Source: Caldithrix sp. (GTDB lineage: Bacteria > Zhuqueibacterota > Zhuqueibacteria > Thermofontimicrobiales > Sulfurfontimicrobiaceae). Taken from it: a stretch of DNA of 64,000 nucleotides. The position numbers and the translations under genes were made by a program. The notes under the pieces are model-generated. The model was given only the letters and a program-made list of their open reading frames with translations, ran no database searches and was not told the origin of the DNA. The stretch lies in the NCBI GenBank assembly GCA_020722815.1, contig DYKB01000024.1, forward strand, positions 16,516 to 80,515, given 5' to 3'. How positions within the stretch are numbered: the stretch's first letter is position 1; every line of letters starts with the position of its first letter. Below are positions 37,429-46,497 of this stretch, piece by piece.

Positions 37429-38186
37429 CATTATTTTCGCTGATTTTTGTCATTATTTCGTCTGCACAAGAAATAAAATATGATAAATTATTCTTTTCAA
37501 CGTATCGGATTGAGGATAAAAAAGCGATTGATGAATTGCTGACACAACTGCTATTGCCAAAAGAAAATGTCAAATGTATTGATTTTATCGATATCAATGA
37601 AAACGGACCCGATATCTATGATGTTTTACGAGTCACCCCCGAAGCGCCGCCGGACAACGCATCGCGGAAAGGCCGGGTTATTACGGGTGCTTACCAGGTA
37701 TATTCATTAAGTGAACTTGGTGTTCCCGAAAAGTTACGTCAACAGATTATTAGTTGGGGTGTCAGTGTTAAAAAACCCAAGGAGGATGTGTTTACGAATA
37801 TTGAGGAGGCTCAGGAATTTCATAAAATCAGACCGAGTGCGAAGACCAGTATTATCAATACCCTGCTGATGGCGCTTTCTCAAAATTATAATCAGCCCGA
37901 GGTTAAGCTTATGTTAGAGCGAAAACCGACTGGAGAATTTGTCTTTAATATTATTGGCTTTGATGAAACGCTTGCCACCTATCATGAACCGTGGAATGGT
38001 TCGTTGGGTGGTATAATGGATACAACCATGATGGGGAATGATCTCATGCGTGCTTTTTTTGAAAAGCTAAAGGAGCTCTACCATCATGAATTGATAATTA
38101 TGCATCATGAAGTTGTGGATACGGTTTATATATCTGAAAATGGCAAAGAAATACGTCGGTCAAAAGGAGTAACCGTTAGCAAATAA
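37386..38186 (+). CDS. Secreted protein of unknown function
   Basis: A 266-residue protein. A signal peptide (about 1-27, ending IISSAQE) is followed by an alpha/beta region with no family I can name. Visible features are a repeated short pattern ELGVPEKLRQQIISWGV, a conserved-looking segment IIGFDETLATYHEPW and a His/Glu-rich stretch LYHHELIIMHHEVVD. GGAGGTGA at 37373 lies inside the previous gene and supports ATG 37386, giving a 43-bp overlap. It is the last gene of the ExbB-linked run, so probably part of the same system. Confidence 0.65.
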   Translation: MGRYFQLFRTLPWLTLFSLIFVIISSAQEIKYDKLFFSTYRIEDKKAIDELLTQLLLPKENVKCIDFIDINENGPDIYDVLRVTPEAPPDNASRKGRVITGAYQVYSLSELGVPEKLRQQIISWGVSVKKPKEDVFTNIEEAQEFHKIRPSAKTSIINTLLMALSQNYNQPEVKLMLERKPTGEFVFNIIGFDETLATYHEPWNGSLGGIMDTTMMGNDLMRAFFEKLKELYHHELIIMHHEVVDTVYISENGKEIRRSKGVTVSK

Positions 38187-38457
38187 TTAATATCTACTCG
38201 ATAGCGTGTTATGATATTGCCATCAGGATGATGCATTTCTGACACAATCCATGAGCATGTCCAATTCCTGCTGGGTTCTGAATCGAATGCATCCCCTTTG
38301 TCTCCTCTCATAAATGATTTAAATTTATCAAAGAATATTCATTTCAAGGAGTTTTATTAAAGGAAAATAGATTTTGGGGTCAAATATTTCCCAGATGCAC
38401 TGCTGGTGCTTTATATTTTGAGTGATTTTATTCTATAATGAAAGGAAATGATACAAT

Positions 38458-41400
38458 ATGCGACGAAATCTTTTAATTTTATTTTTGGTAATCTTGATGA
38501 ATGGACCGAATTTACATGGCAGTTCTTCCAAGAAGATGATAAAAATCAAATCAATACTGCAGATTCAGCCATCCACTCAAAACATTTATACACTGGGATT
38601 GGATATAACTTCTATTAATCCGGGTGAAAGAACGATCAATGTGCTGGCCTCAGAAAAAGAAATTGAACAAATCAAAAAAATGGGATTTACGACAGAAGTG
38701 CTGATAGATGATATTAATAGTTTTGCCCAACAGCTTCGAACCAGTGGTTATCTTGAAAATTTTCGTTCACCGGCACAGATACTGGCCGAAATGAACGAAA
38801 TTGTCGCCAAATATCCAGAAATTGTCAAACTGGAAGATATTGGCGATAGTTATGAGAAAACAGTTGATCGAGGCGGCCATGATATCTGGGTATTGAAAAT
38901 TTCAGATAAGGTTCAGATACAGGAAGACGAGGCAGAAGTTTTTTATTTTGCCAATATGCATGCCCGTGAAATCATTACCCCTGAGATTATTATGTACTTT
39001 ATGCACTCGTTAGTTGAAAAATATAATAAAGACCCCTATATTACATATCTCATCAATAATCGGCAAATTTATTTGTGTCCAACCATGAATCCGGATGGAC
39101 TGGGTTATGTGCTGTCCGGTTCAAACCCGCTGGATCAATCTTCCACCGACCCGATTTGGTGGCGCAAGAATAAATCCGATAATAATAAAAATAATAAATT
39201 TGATCCGAATAGTGATGGGGTTGATTTAAATCGAAATTTTGGCTATGAATGGGGCCGCGACGATAATGGTTCCAGTCCATATACTTCATCGGATACTTAT
39301 CGGGGGAGTGGGCCATTTTCGGAACCAGAATCACAGGCGATTCGGGATTTTGTTCTCAAGCATCAATTTAAAATCTCGATTTCCTTCCATAGTTATAGTC
39401 AATTATGGCTATTTCCCTGGGGTTATGCATATAATAAACGGACACCTGACCATCAGGTGTTTGTCGCCATGGCGGATAGTTGTGTGGCATACAATAAATA
39501 TGTACCTCAATTAGCGTCTGATCTTTATATTGTTAATGGCGACACTGATGATTGGCTTTACGGGGAACAGGAACTGAAAAACAAGATTTTTGCTTTTACT
39601 CCAGAAGTTGGAAATGAAGCTGAAAGTGTTGGCAGATGGACTGGTTTTTTTCCGGATACGATGTATATTAAAAAACAGATTTTAGAAAATCAGGGACCAT
39701 TGCTTTATCTGGCTTATGCCGCGGGTGAAGTTCCTGTTATCGAAACACAGCCATTACCCGATAAAGAGGATGATGGCCCCTATCAAGTGAAGGCCACAAT
39801 TAAACCGCCTCTCGTTTTGACGAATGTCGTTGAACTCGATGCCGCCTCATTTAAACTCTATTACAACACCACCGGAGTAGCACCCTTTGATTCCTTATTG
39901 CTGACTTCCACTGAAAATTCAGAAGAATTCGTTAGCATGATTCCTGGGTTTGGTGGCCGGAAAACGATTTATTACTATCTTGCGGCAAGTGATAAATTCG
40001 GACGTACCGGATTTGCGCCACGAACCGCTCCTTTCCAACTTTTTTCATTTACCATTCGTCCGGATACGATTGCACCGGTAATTACCCATTTACCACTTAA
40101 AAATCAATCCGTTTACTATCCATCGCTGATTTTTAAAGCAACAGTGGAAGATCAGGCAGGCATCGAAAAAGTTATGCTCTATTTTCGGCAAAACAAGGGT
40201 GCGAGGGATAGCCTGGAAATGCAATTCAATCATCTGACAAATGAATATCAATGTCAATTAATTCCGGATTCACTGCATGCTGGTGATTTAATCGAATATC
40301 GAATGCTGGCTATTGATAAATCCCAAAATCGCAATCGAACAATTGTGCCGGCAGCCGGTTTTTATCGTTTTTATATTTTACCGGGTTTATTATTTGATTT
40401 TGAAGCCGATAATGGAAATTTTAAAGCGACTCGTGGCCATGATTGGAGTTGGGGAAAGCCAACATCCGGTCCAGGTGCGGCCCATTCTGGAAATAATGTC
40501 TGGGCAACCAACCTTTCTGGAAATTATCAAAACAATGCTGATTCCTATCTGGATTCACCTGCCCTTGATTTGAAGAATATGTCCCAGATTTGGCTCTCAT
40601 TCTGGCATTGGTATGAGTTCGAATACAGTCGGGGCGCACTCTGGGATGGGGGAAATGTGAAAATATCGGTAAATGGAGGGCCATTTGAGGTTATTAAACC
40701 CAATGACGGTTATGATGGCACAATTGATTCTTTTAATTCATTTCTAAAGAATCAACCAGCTTTTGGTGGGGCGTTGACAAATGGGAATTTTTGGCATCAG
40801 GATTTTTTTGATTTATCAGCTTATGCCAATCAAACGATAGTTATCAGGTTTCACATTGGCAGTGATGATAATACACCCGCTTCCGGCTGGTATATCGATG
40901 ATGTTCAGATTTTTATGTCCCCATCGAATCCGCCGGTCATTACCAATACGCTGGATTATGGCAGCACCCGTGACGAAATTGGACCTTATCTAATCCAGTC
41001 CAAAATACGTGACGATAAAGGCATTATTGACGCCACGCTGTTTTTTTCAACCGATTCGGGCAAAAATTTTCAGATGCTCAATATGGCCGTGGTGAACGAT
41101 TCGATTTATCAGGCAGAAATTCCCGGCCAGACAACGGGGACACAGATTGCTTACTATATCCAGGCGATTGATACCGATCATCAAATTTCAACCGATCCAG
41201 TTGACGCTCCAACCCGAAGCTTTCAATTTTTAGTTACCGATAAATTGCCAGTCATCAGCATTTTTACTAAACAAAACAATTATACGATAGATAAAGATGA
41301 AAAAATTGAGGATTATTTTGGGATAACCAATTTGGGGAAGATGAAGCTGAATTTTCAGATTCAGGATTCTTTATTAAATCAAAATTTCTTTATGAAATTG

Positions 41401-41958
41401 GCAGAAGATTCTCATCCAAACGAAAATTTATTAAAAAAATTAGCTTTTAAAACCGGCGTTCCCTGGATTTTCTTCTCTCCACAAAGCGGAAATCTGGGTG
41501 AAGATGACTCTGTTCGGATAAATTTTACTATCGATGGTGAATTAGCGAATCCAGGAAATTATCAAGTCCTTTTTTTAATAAAATCCAATGATCCGGTTCG
41601 TCCTTTTGTAGATATAAAATTATCCATTTCAATTTTATCCGGCATGCAAATCGGTGAAGAGCCACCTTCAACAATGCCAACATCTTACCTCCTGGAGCAA
41701 AATTTCCCGAATCCATTCAATCCCAGCACCGTCATCCGATTTTGTTTGCCGGTAGTCAATGAAATCAAAATAAGTATCACGAATATCCAGGGGCAGGAAG
41801 TTATGAATTTGTTCGAAGGCCAAAAAACGGCTGGATTTCATACGCTGCAATGGAATGGGTGTGATGCGACTGGTCAACGTCTGACCAATGGAATTTATTT
41901 CCTATCGATGAGAACTGAAAAATTCAGCCAGATTCGGAAGATGATCCTTTTACAATGA
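38458..41958 (+). CDS. Secreted M14-family zinc carboxypeptidase with type IX sorting tail
   Basis: A 1166-residue protein. A signal peptide is followed by an N-terminal region and a metallocarboxypeptidase domain (about 100-430). Zinc ligands are visible in MHAREIITPE (HxxE) and ISFHSYSQL (the third ligand His). The catalytic Glu region reads FAFTPEVGNEA, and substrate-binding residues lie in DLNRNFGYEW. Downstream are Ig-like or fibronectin-like domains and a MAM/jelly-roll-like part (about 640-820, ending GWYIDDVQIF). The extreme C-terminus carries the Por/type IX sorting motif, beginning LLEQNFPNPFNPSTVIRF and ending GIYFLSMRTEKFSQIRKM. It probably degrades peptides outside the cell. The preceding GGAAATG is a modest RBS for ATG 38458. 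Confidence 0.93.
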   Translation: MRRNLLILFLVILMNGPNLHGSSSKKMIKIKSILQIQPSTQNIYTLGLDITSINPGERTINVLASEKEIEQIKKMGFTTEVLIDDINSFAQQLRTSGYLENFRSPAQILAEMNEIVAKYPEIVKLEDIGDSYEKTVDRGGHDIWVLKISDKVQIQEDEAEVFYFANMHAREIITPEIIMYFMHSLVEKYNKDPYITYLINNRQIYLCPTMNPDGLGYVLSGSNPLDQSSTDPIWWRKNKSDNNKNNKFDPNSDGVDLNRNFGYEWGRDDNGSSPYTSSDTYRGSGPFSEPESQAIRDFVLKHQFKISISFHSYSQLWLFPWGYAYNKRTPDHQVFVAMADSCVAYNKYVPQLASDLYIVNGDTDDWLYGEQELKNKIFAFTPEVGNEAESVGRWTGFFPDTMYIKKQILENQGPLLYLAYAAGEVPVIETQPLPDKEDDGPYQVKATIKPPLVLTNVVELDAASFKLYYNTTGVAPFDSLLLTSTENSEEFVSMIPGFGGRKTIYYYLAASDKFGRTGFAPRTAPFQLFSFTIRPDTIAPVITHLPLKNQSVYYPSLIFKATVEDQAGIEKVMLYFRQNKGARDSLEMQFNHLTNEYQCQLIPDSLHAGDLIEYRMLAIDKSQNRNRTIVPAAGFYRFYILPGLLFDFEADNGNFKATRGHDWSWGKPTSGPGAAHSGNNVWATNLSGNYQNNADSYLDSPALDLKNMSQIWLSFWHWYEFEYSRGALWDGGNVKISVNGGPFEVIKPNDGYDGTIDSFNSFLKNQPAFGGALTNGNFWHQDFFDLSAYANQTIVIRFHIGSDDNTPASGWYIDDVQIFMSPSNPPVITNTLDYGSTRDEIGPYLIQSKIRDDKGIIDATLFFSTDSGKNFQMLNMAVVNDSIYQAEIPGQTTGTQIAYYIQAIDTDHQISTDPVDAPTRSFQFLVTDKLPVISIFTKQNNYTIDKDEKIEDYFGITNLGKMKLNFQIQDSLLNQNFFMKLAEDSHPNENLLKKLAFKTGVPWIFFSPQSGNLGEDDSVRINFTIDGELANPGNYQVLFLIKSNDPVRPFVDIKLSISILSGMQIGEEPPSTMPTSYLLEQNFPNPFNPSTVIRFCLPVVNEIKISITNIQGQEVMNLFEGQKTAGFHTLQWNGCDATGQRLTNGIYFLSMRTEKFSQIRKMILLQ

Positions 41959-41992
41959 TTGGAATCAGATAAAAATTTAAGGCCACCGCCAA

Positions 41993-42028
41993 ATTCGAAC
42001 GCGGATTTAACGGTTCGAATGATTTTTT
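41993..42028 (+). terminator. Probable intrinsic terminator after the carboxypeptidase gene
   Basis: A perfect 8-bp stem ATTCGAAC (41993-42000) / GTTCGAAT (42013-42020) with a 12-nt loop is followed within 2 nt by TTTTTT. Confidence 0.6.
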
Positions 42029-42180
42029 ACGAATAAAAAAGCCTGTCCAACGTACTTTCCCCTGGTAAAATTCATGTCAAAAACATAGAAGATTACGGAA
42101 CCTTCATATCTTAATTTATGTTTTAGTATATATTTTAAAAATAAGTCATGTTATGTGTTTGAAGTGAAGAAGGTCGCTTT

Positions 42181-43653
42181 ATGTCCGGTTTGGAGACAAG
42201 AGATTTGTACGATGTAATCGTTATCGGTGGCGGGGTTGTTGGCTGTACGATTTTACGTGAGCTCTCGCGTTATGATTTAAAAATTTTGCTGTTAGAAAAA
42301 GAAGCTGATCTGGCAGAAGGAATCAGCAAAGCCAATAGTGGGGTGATTCATGCCGGTTTTAATGTTCCTGTTGGCTCATTAAAAGCCCGGATGAATGTTG
42401 CCGGTCTTTTTAAAATCTATGAACTATTAAAACAATTAAACGTACCCCATCGCAAGACTGGCAAAGTGGTTGTTGCCTTACAGGATGCCGAGAAAGAACG
42501 GCTCGAAGAGCTGAAAGCACAGGGAGAAGCCAATGGTACGCCTGATTTAACAATAGTTAATGCGAAGCAAATACGCGAATTTGAACCGCATACGCAGGGC
42601 GAATGGGCACTTTTTTCGCCGCATACCGGTATTCTTTCACCCTATCAATTTACAATTGCATTAGCCGAATGTGCCTGGCAGAATGGGGCCGTGGTGAAAT
42701 TGGAATCTCCTGTTATCGCAATTCAATATTTGACTGGATTTTTTGAAGTCAAGACGCCATCCGAAAGCTTTAAAACACGCTGGATCGTCAACAGCGCTGG
42801 ATTATTTTCAGATGAAGTCGCTAAACTTGCTGGTATTACAGATTATCAGATTTTTCCGTACCGGGGCGAGTATCTGATTACTGATAAGGATACTGATTTT
42901 GACTTACGGATGCCTGTTTATCCCGTTCCCCCCAAAGGCGGCCCTGGCTTAGGGATCCATATCACGCCAACTGTTGACGGAAATATTCTGCTTGGGCCAA
43001 GTGCAGAATTTGTTGAAGATAAAATGAATACCGATTCGACTAAAAAAGTCATGAACGAACTGAAGCAGGAAGCTTTTGAATTAATGCCCGAATTAAAGAA
43101 ATTTCAGTTTATCCGGAGTTTTGCTGGTGTTCGGCCGAAATTAGTTGATCCAAAAGGCAATATTCGATTCAAAGATTTTGTGATTGAAGAAAGTCCATAT
43201 CGACCCGGATTGATTAATCTCATTGGTATTGAATCACCTGGTTTGACTGCCTCACCGGCGATTGCCGAATATGTGGTGAATATCATCGCCCAACAAGAAA
43301 ATTTGCAATTCAAAACACAATTTAATCCCAATCGCCCCGAACTTATTCGCTTTGCTGAACTGGATGATGAAAGTCGTGCGAAACAGGTTCATGAAAATAG
43401 TCAGTGGGGTGATATGGTTTGTCGATGCGAATCGGTTACAAAAGCAGAAGTATTGCACGCGCTGAACAATCCTTTTGGTGTGAAGACACTGGATGGCATT
43501 AAACGGCGCACCCGCTGTGGTACCGGGCGCTGTCAGGGAGGATTTTGTACACCGAGAATTGTCGAAATCATGCAACAGGAGGGGATTCCTCTTGAGCAAA
43601 TAACGAAAAGAGGGGCGAATTCACCACTGTTTTTTGGACGAATAAAAGGCTAA
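42181..43653 (+). CDS. GlpA-like FAD-dependent oxidoreductase with C-terminal [2Fe-2S] domain
   Basis: A 490-residue enzyme of the glycerol-3-phosphate dehydrogenase/L-2-hydroxyglutarate oxidase superfamily. The N-terminal dinucleotide fold is VIVIGGGVVGCTILREL (about 13-29), followed by LLLEKEADLAEGISKANSG. The FAD-domain end is QFIRSFAGVRPKLVDP. The C-terminal region (about 410-470) has the BFD/GlpA-type iron-sulfur pattern VCRCESVTKAE plus RTRCGTGRCQGGFC, with four or more Cys. The substrate cannot be fixed from sequence; glycerol-3-phosphate or a 2-hydroxyacid is likely. It heads a three-gene set with the FAD oxidoreductase at 43821 and DUF1667 at 45064, a recurrent trio in anaerobes. Confidence 0.88.
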   Translation: MSGLETRDLYDVIVIGGGVVGCTILRELSRYDLKILLLEKEADLAEGISKANSGVIHAGFNVPVGSLKARMNVAGLFKIYELLKQLNVPHRKTGKVVVALQDAEKERLEELKAQGEANGTPDLTIVNAKQIREFEPHTQGEWALFSPHTGILSPYQFTIALAECAWQNGAVVKLESPVIAIQYLTGFFEVKTPSESFKTRWIVNSAGLFSDEVAKLAGITDYQIFPYRGEYLITDKDTDFDLRMPVYPVPPKGGPGLGIHITPTVDGNILLGPSAEFVEDKMNTDSTKKVMNELKQEAFELMPELKKFQFIRSFAGVRPKLVDPKGNIRFKDFVIEESPYRPGLINLIGIESPGLTASPAIAEYVVNIIAQQENLQFKTQFNPNRPELIRFAELDDESRAKQVHENSQWGDMVCRCESVTKAEVLHALNNPFGVKTLDGIKRRTRCGTGRCQGGFCTPRIVEIMQQEGIPLEQITKRGANSPLFFGRIKG

Positions 43654-43820
43654 GTTTGCATCTTTTCTGATTTAATAATATGCACACGGCAATCCATACT
43701 AAAAAAGAGGATAGCGAGGGCGGAGAGGAAAATTCTCTGCTCTCGTAAATCTCTTTGTCATGAAAACAGCTTAATAAATACCTAATTGTATTTTATTGAT
43801 GGACGAAAACAAATTTTAAT

Positions 43821-45071
43821 ATGATGGAACCGATGAAGCAATATGATATCATCGTCATTGGTGGGGGACCGGCGGGATTAGCCGCGGCGCTGGGTGCCAA
43901 ACGTGCCGGTATTCAGGACGTTTTATTAATCGAGCGGGATAAAATTCTGGGCGGTATTCTCAACCAGTGTATTCATGATGGATTTGGATTATTTCTTTTT
44001 AAAGAGACGATAACCGGGCCTGAATATGCCGAAAGGTTAATTGAACAGCTCGTTCAGGAAAAAATTAATTACCTGACCAATACCATGGTATTGGAGTTAA
44101 GTGCCGATCGTATTTTAAAGGTCAATTCACCCAATGGTTATCAGATTTTACAAGCCAAAGCCGTAATTCTGGCAATGGGCTGTCGTGAGCGAACACGAGA
44201 AATGATCGAAATTCCCGGTTCACGGCCGGCTGGAATTTTTACGGCGGGGAGTGCACAAAATCTGGTGAATTTGCAGAATATCAAAATCGGTCATGAAGCC
44301 GTTATTCTGGGATCTGGGGATATTGGCTTGATTATGGCACGTCGATTGACTTTTGAAGGCATCAAAGTGAAGGGTGTTTTTGAAATCATGCCCTACTGTA
44401 ATGGATTGGAACGTAATGTCCGCCAATGCTTACGCGATTTCAATATTCCCCTGACACTTTCGACAACGGTGACCGAGGTGAAAGGACGTTCACGGCTGGA
44501 AAGTGTTAAAATCGCCCAGGTCAATGGTTCACTAAAACCTGTTGCTGGCACCGAACAGGAAATTGATTGTGATACTTTGCTTTTGTCGGTTGGATTAATT
44601 CCGGAAAATGAGTTGGCTAAAAAAGCTGGTGTTCAGCTTTCACCGCTCACCAATGGCGCTATTGTGGATAATACTTTCATGACATCGGTTCCGGGAATAT
44701 TCTCCTGCGGAAATGTGCTTCATATTCATGATGTGGCGGATTTTGCATCGAAAGAAGGTTTTGCGGCGGGCAAATTTGCTGCTGATTTCATTCGCCAGCC
44801 ACAAGTAACCAAGAATCTATTTCAATTAACACCGGGGGAAAATGTGCGTTACTGTTTACCCCAGAAAGTTCATCCCGATTCGAATAATGGAATTGAAATT
44901 AATTTTCGGGTAACGCGTCCGCTGCGGGATAAACGAATTTTTGCTACTGGAAGATCGAGTGGAAAAATCTATTTCAAAAAGAATTTTCCACGCCTTTTGC
45001 CCTCTGAATTGGAAAAAATCAAATTAAAAGTCCCTTTTGATGAAGATCTGGAGGTAAGTTGCCATGATTGA
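43821..45071 (+). CDS. FAD/NAD(P)-dependent oxidoreductase partner (GlpB/sarcosine-oxidase-alpha-like)
   Basis: About 416 residues. Two nucleotide-binding folds are visible: DIIVIGGGPAGLAAALGAKR at the N-terminus, and EAVILGSGDIGLIMARRL in the middle (about 155). A redox-type segment LGGILNQCIHDGFGLF is followed by AMGCRERTREM, and the C-terminal FAD motif is TSVPGIFSCGNVLHIHD. It belongs to the pyridine-nucleotide-disulphide oxidoreductase superfamily and likely transfers electrons between NAD(P)H and the GlpA-like subunit. The start is ambiguous among ATGs at 43821, 43824 and 43833. It overlaps DUF1667 by 8 bp. Confidence 0.87.
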   Translation: MMEPMKQYDIIVIGGGPAGLAAALGAKRAGIQDVLLIERDKILGGILNQCIHDGFGLFLFKETITGPEYAERLIEQLVQEKINYLTNTMVLELSADRILKVNSPNGYQILQAKAVILAMGCRERTREMIEIPGSRPAGIFTAGSAQNLVNLQNIKIGHEAVILGSGDIGLIMARRLTFEGIKVKGVFEIMPYCNGLERNVRQCLRDFNIPLTLSTTVTEVKGRSRLESVKIAQVNGSLKPVAGTEQEIDCDTLLLSVGLIPENELAKKAGVQLSPLTNGAIVDNTFMTSVPGIFSCGNVLHIHDVADFASKEGFAAGKFAADFIRQPQVTKNLFQLTPGENVRYCLPQKVHPDSNNGIEINFRVTRPLRDKRIFATGRSSGKIYFKKNFPRLLPSELEKIKLKVPFDEDLEVSCHD

Positions 45072-45417
45072 TACATTGACCTGCATTATGTGTCCTATTG
45101 GATGTGAATTACAGGTGATTGTGCTGGATGAAAAGATGGAAATTACTGGAAATAAATGTGAGAAGGGGAAAGAATTTGCTGTTGAAGAGATTTTACATCC
45201 AAAACGGAATCTAGCTACTTCAGTTCCCATTCAGGGGTGTGAGCATCGCATGCTTTCGGTTCGATTGGATCAACGCGTTCCACGGGATCAAATTTTCCCG
45301 ATTTTAAATGAGATTTCCAGGTTACGCCCCGTTCCACCGATTCTTCGTGGCCAGGTTTTAATTGAAAATATTCTCAATACTGGCAGTAATGTTATTGCCA
45401 CGCGTACTGTTAAATAA
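45064..45417 (+). CDS. DUF1667 protein, small Cys-rich redox partner
   Basis: A 117-residue protein with Cys7, Cys10, Cys14 (LTCIMCPIGCELQV) and Cys32 (GNKCEKG). The set is consistent with an iron-sulfur or zinc site and is characteristic of DUF1667. GGAGG at about 45050 lies inside the previous gene and drives ATG 45064, with 8-bp overlap. In this trio it is thought to be a third subunit of the FAD oxidoreductase complex; the biochemical role is unproven. Confidence 0.9.
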   Translation: MIDTLTCIMCPIGCELQVIVLDEKMEITGNKCEKGKEFAVEEILHPKRNLATSVPIQGCEHRMLSVRLDQRVPRDQIFPILNEISRLRPVPPILRGQVLIENILNTGSNVIATRTVK

Positions 45418-45431
45418 TCGCTTTCTGTTCT

Positions 45432-45461
45432 TTCGAATGATCCTGGCATTTCCGATTCGAA
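45432..45461. terminator. Possible hairpin between convergent genes
   Basis: The perfect pair TTCGAAT (45432-45438) / ATTCGAA (45455-45461) lies between the converging DUF1667 and SGNH-like genes. No clear T run is seen on either strand, so the terminator function is weakly supported. Confidence 0.25.
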
Positions 45462-46457
45462 TTAAAGTGCTTTTCTGCCTTTCCAGCGATTGTAAGCCAG
45501 ATTAATAAATCGCATAAATTCTTTGGTAGACAGGGTTTGCGCCTCATGATTTGGATGGCTGTTACCACCAGTTAAATAGGCAGAATAATTAACTGTTCCT
45601 TGAATCCATGATCCATCCAGATCATTGCCGATACCGCCAGTGTTGATGTTATAATAATCAAAAACAGCCACATTGGTATCTTCGGCTGCCAGCCATTCTG
45701 TTCGCAGCCAATTATTGAATTCGCGAATTACTTCAGCCTGTCTTTGATCACAATTCTTTTTCGACTGCGGCGGTGCGGTGACAACCACAAAAAGCGCCCG
45801 ATTTTTTCCATTGCGTTCCGGGCGAAATACATCATTTAGCAGGGCCGTATAGACTGCTTTGTAATTTCCCATGGTCCGGATTTCATCGGTTAACGGATTC
45901 GCTGTCGGCTCACCGGCATCGAGGTCACTATTGGGATAACAGGATTTAAACATGATAATTTCATTAATTCCCTGTCCATTATTCAAGGAATCCTGAACAT
46001 CGACATTTAACATATCAACTTCAGCGCTGTCAGTCCGATCAAAAAGCGTGGTAAATTTCGTATACCAGTGACAAACATTGGTCTGGTCACCGATAATTGA
46101 TTTTCGGCCAACTTCGTGCAGTTCGTAGGCGGGAAATGAATTTGGTGTTTTCATCTGTGATAAGGCAGTCCGTAAACCACCGCCATTGGGATGCTGGATG
46201 TACAGATTGCTCCCCGGATCAACCCCTGTCATTTTAACTTCTGTTGGACCGAAATCTGCTACCCAATTTCCTCCGCAGGAATGATGGATAAACAACACGC
46301 GCACCGTTGAATCCGGTGGGGTGGTCGCATATTGAAAAATTTTCGCGGTTGCCGTTGTTTCTTTTGGAATGGGTTTTGAACTACACCCGAAGAATTGCCA
46401 AATCGATACCATCATGACTAACACCAAAGCCATCCATTCGATTAAATTTTTCGACAT
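45462..46457 (-). CDS. SGNH/GDSL-like hydrolase lipoprotein
   Basis: A 331-residue protein. A lipoprotein signal ends WQFFGCSS (Cys25). After a short linker comes VLFIHHSCGGNW, with Ser60 in the position of the SGNH nucleophile block. MFKSCYPNSD then fits a block-III-like Asn region, and NSHPNHEAQT (near the C-terminus) resembles the final catalytic His block. The assignment is therefore SGNH-like, probably an esterase or acyltransferase on the envelope surface, but not certain. It is the third gene of an ACP-ligase-lipoprotein run (40 bp after the ligase), so an acyl-transfer role is attractive. GGGGGA precedes the ATG. Confidence 0.6.
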   Translation of the reverse strand: MSKNLIEWMALVLVMMVSIWQFFGCSSKPIPKETTATAKIFQYATTPPDSTVRVLFIHHSCGGNWVADFGPTEVKMTGVDPGSNLYIQHPNGGGLRTALSQMKTPNSFPAYELHEVGRKSIIGDQTNVCHWYTKFTTLFDRTDSAEVDMLNVDVQDSLNNGQGINEIIMFKSCYPNSDLDAGEPTANPLTDEIRTMGNYKAVYTALLNDVFRPERNGKNRALFVVVTAPPQSKKNCDQRQAEVIREFNNWLRTEWLAAEDTNVAVFDYYNINTGGIGNDLDGSWIQGTVNYSAYLTGGNSHPNHEAQTLSTKEFMRFINLAYNRWKGRKAL

Positions 46458-46497
46458 TTTAATTCCCCCATAAATATAAACGATTTAGTAATTAAAT

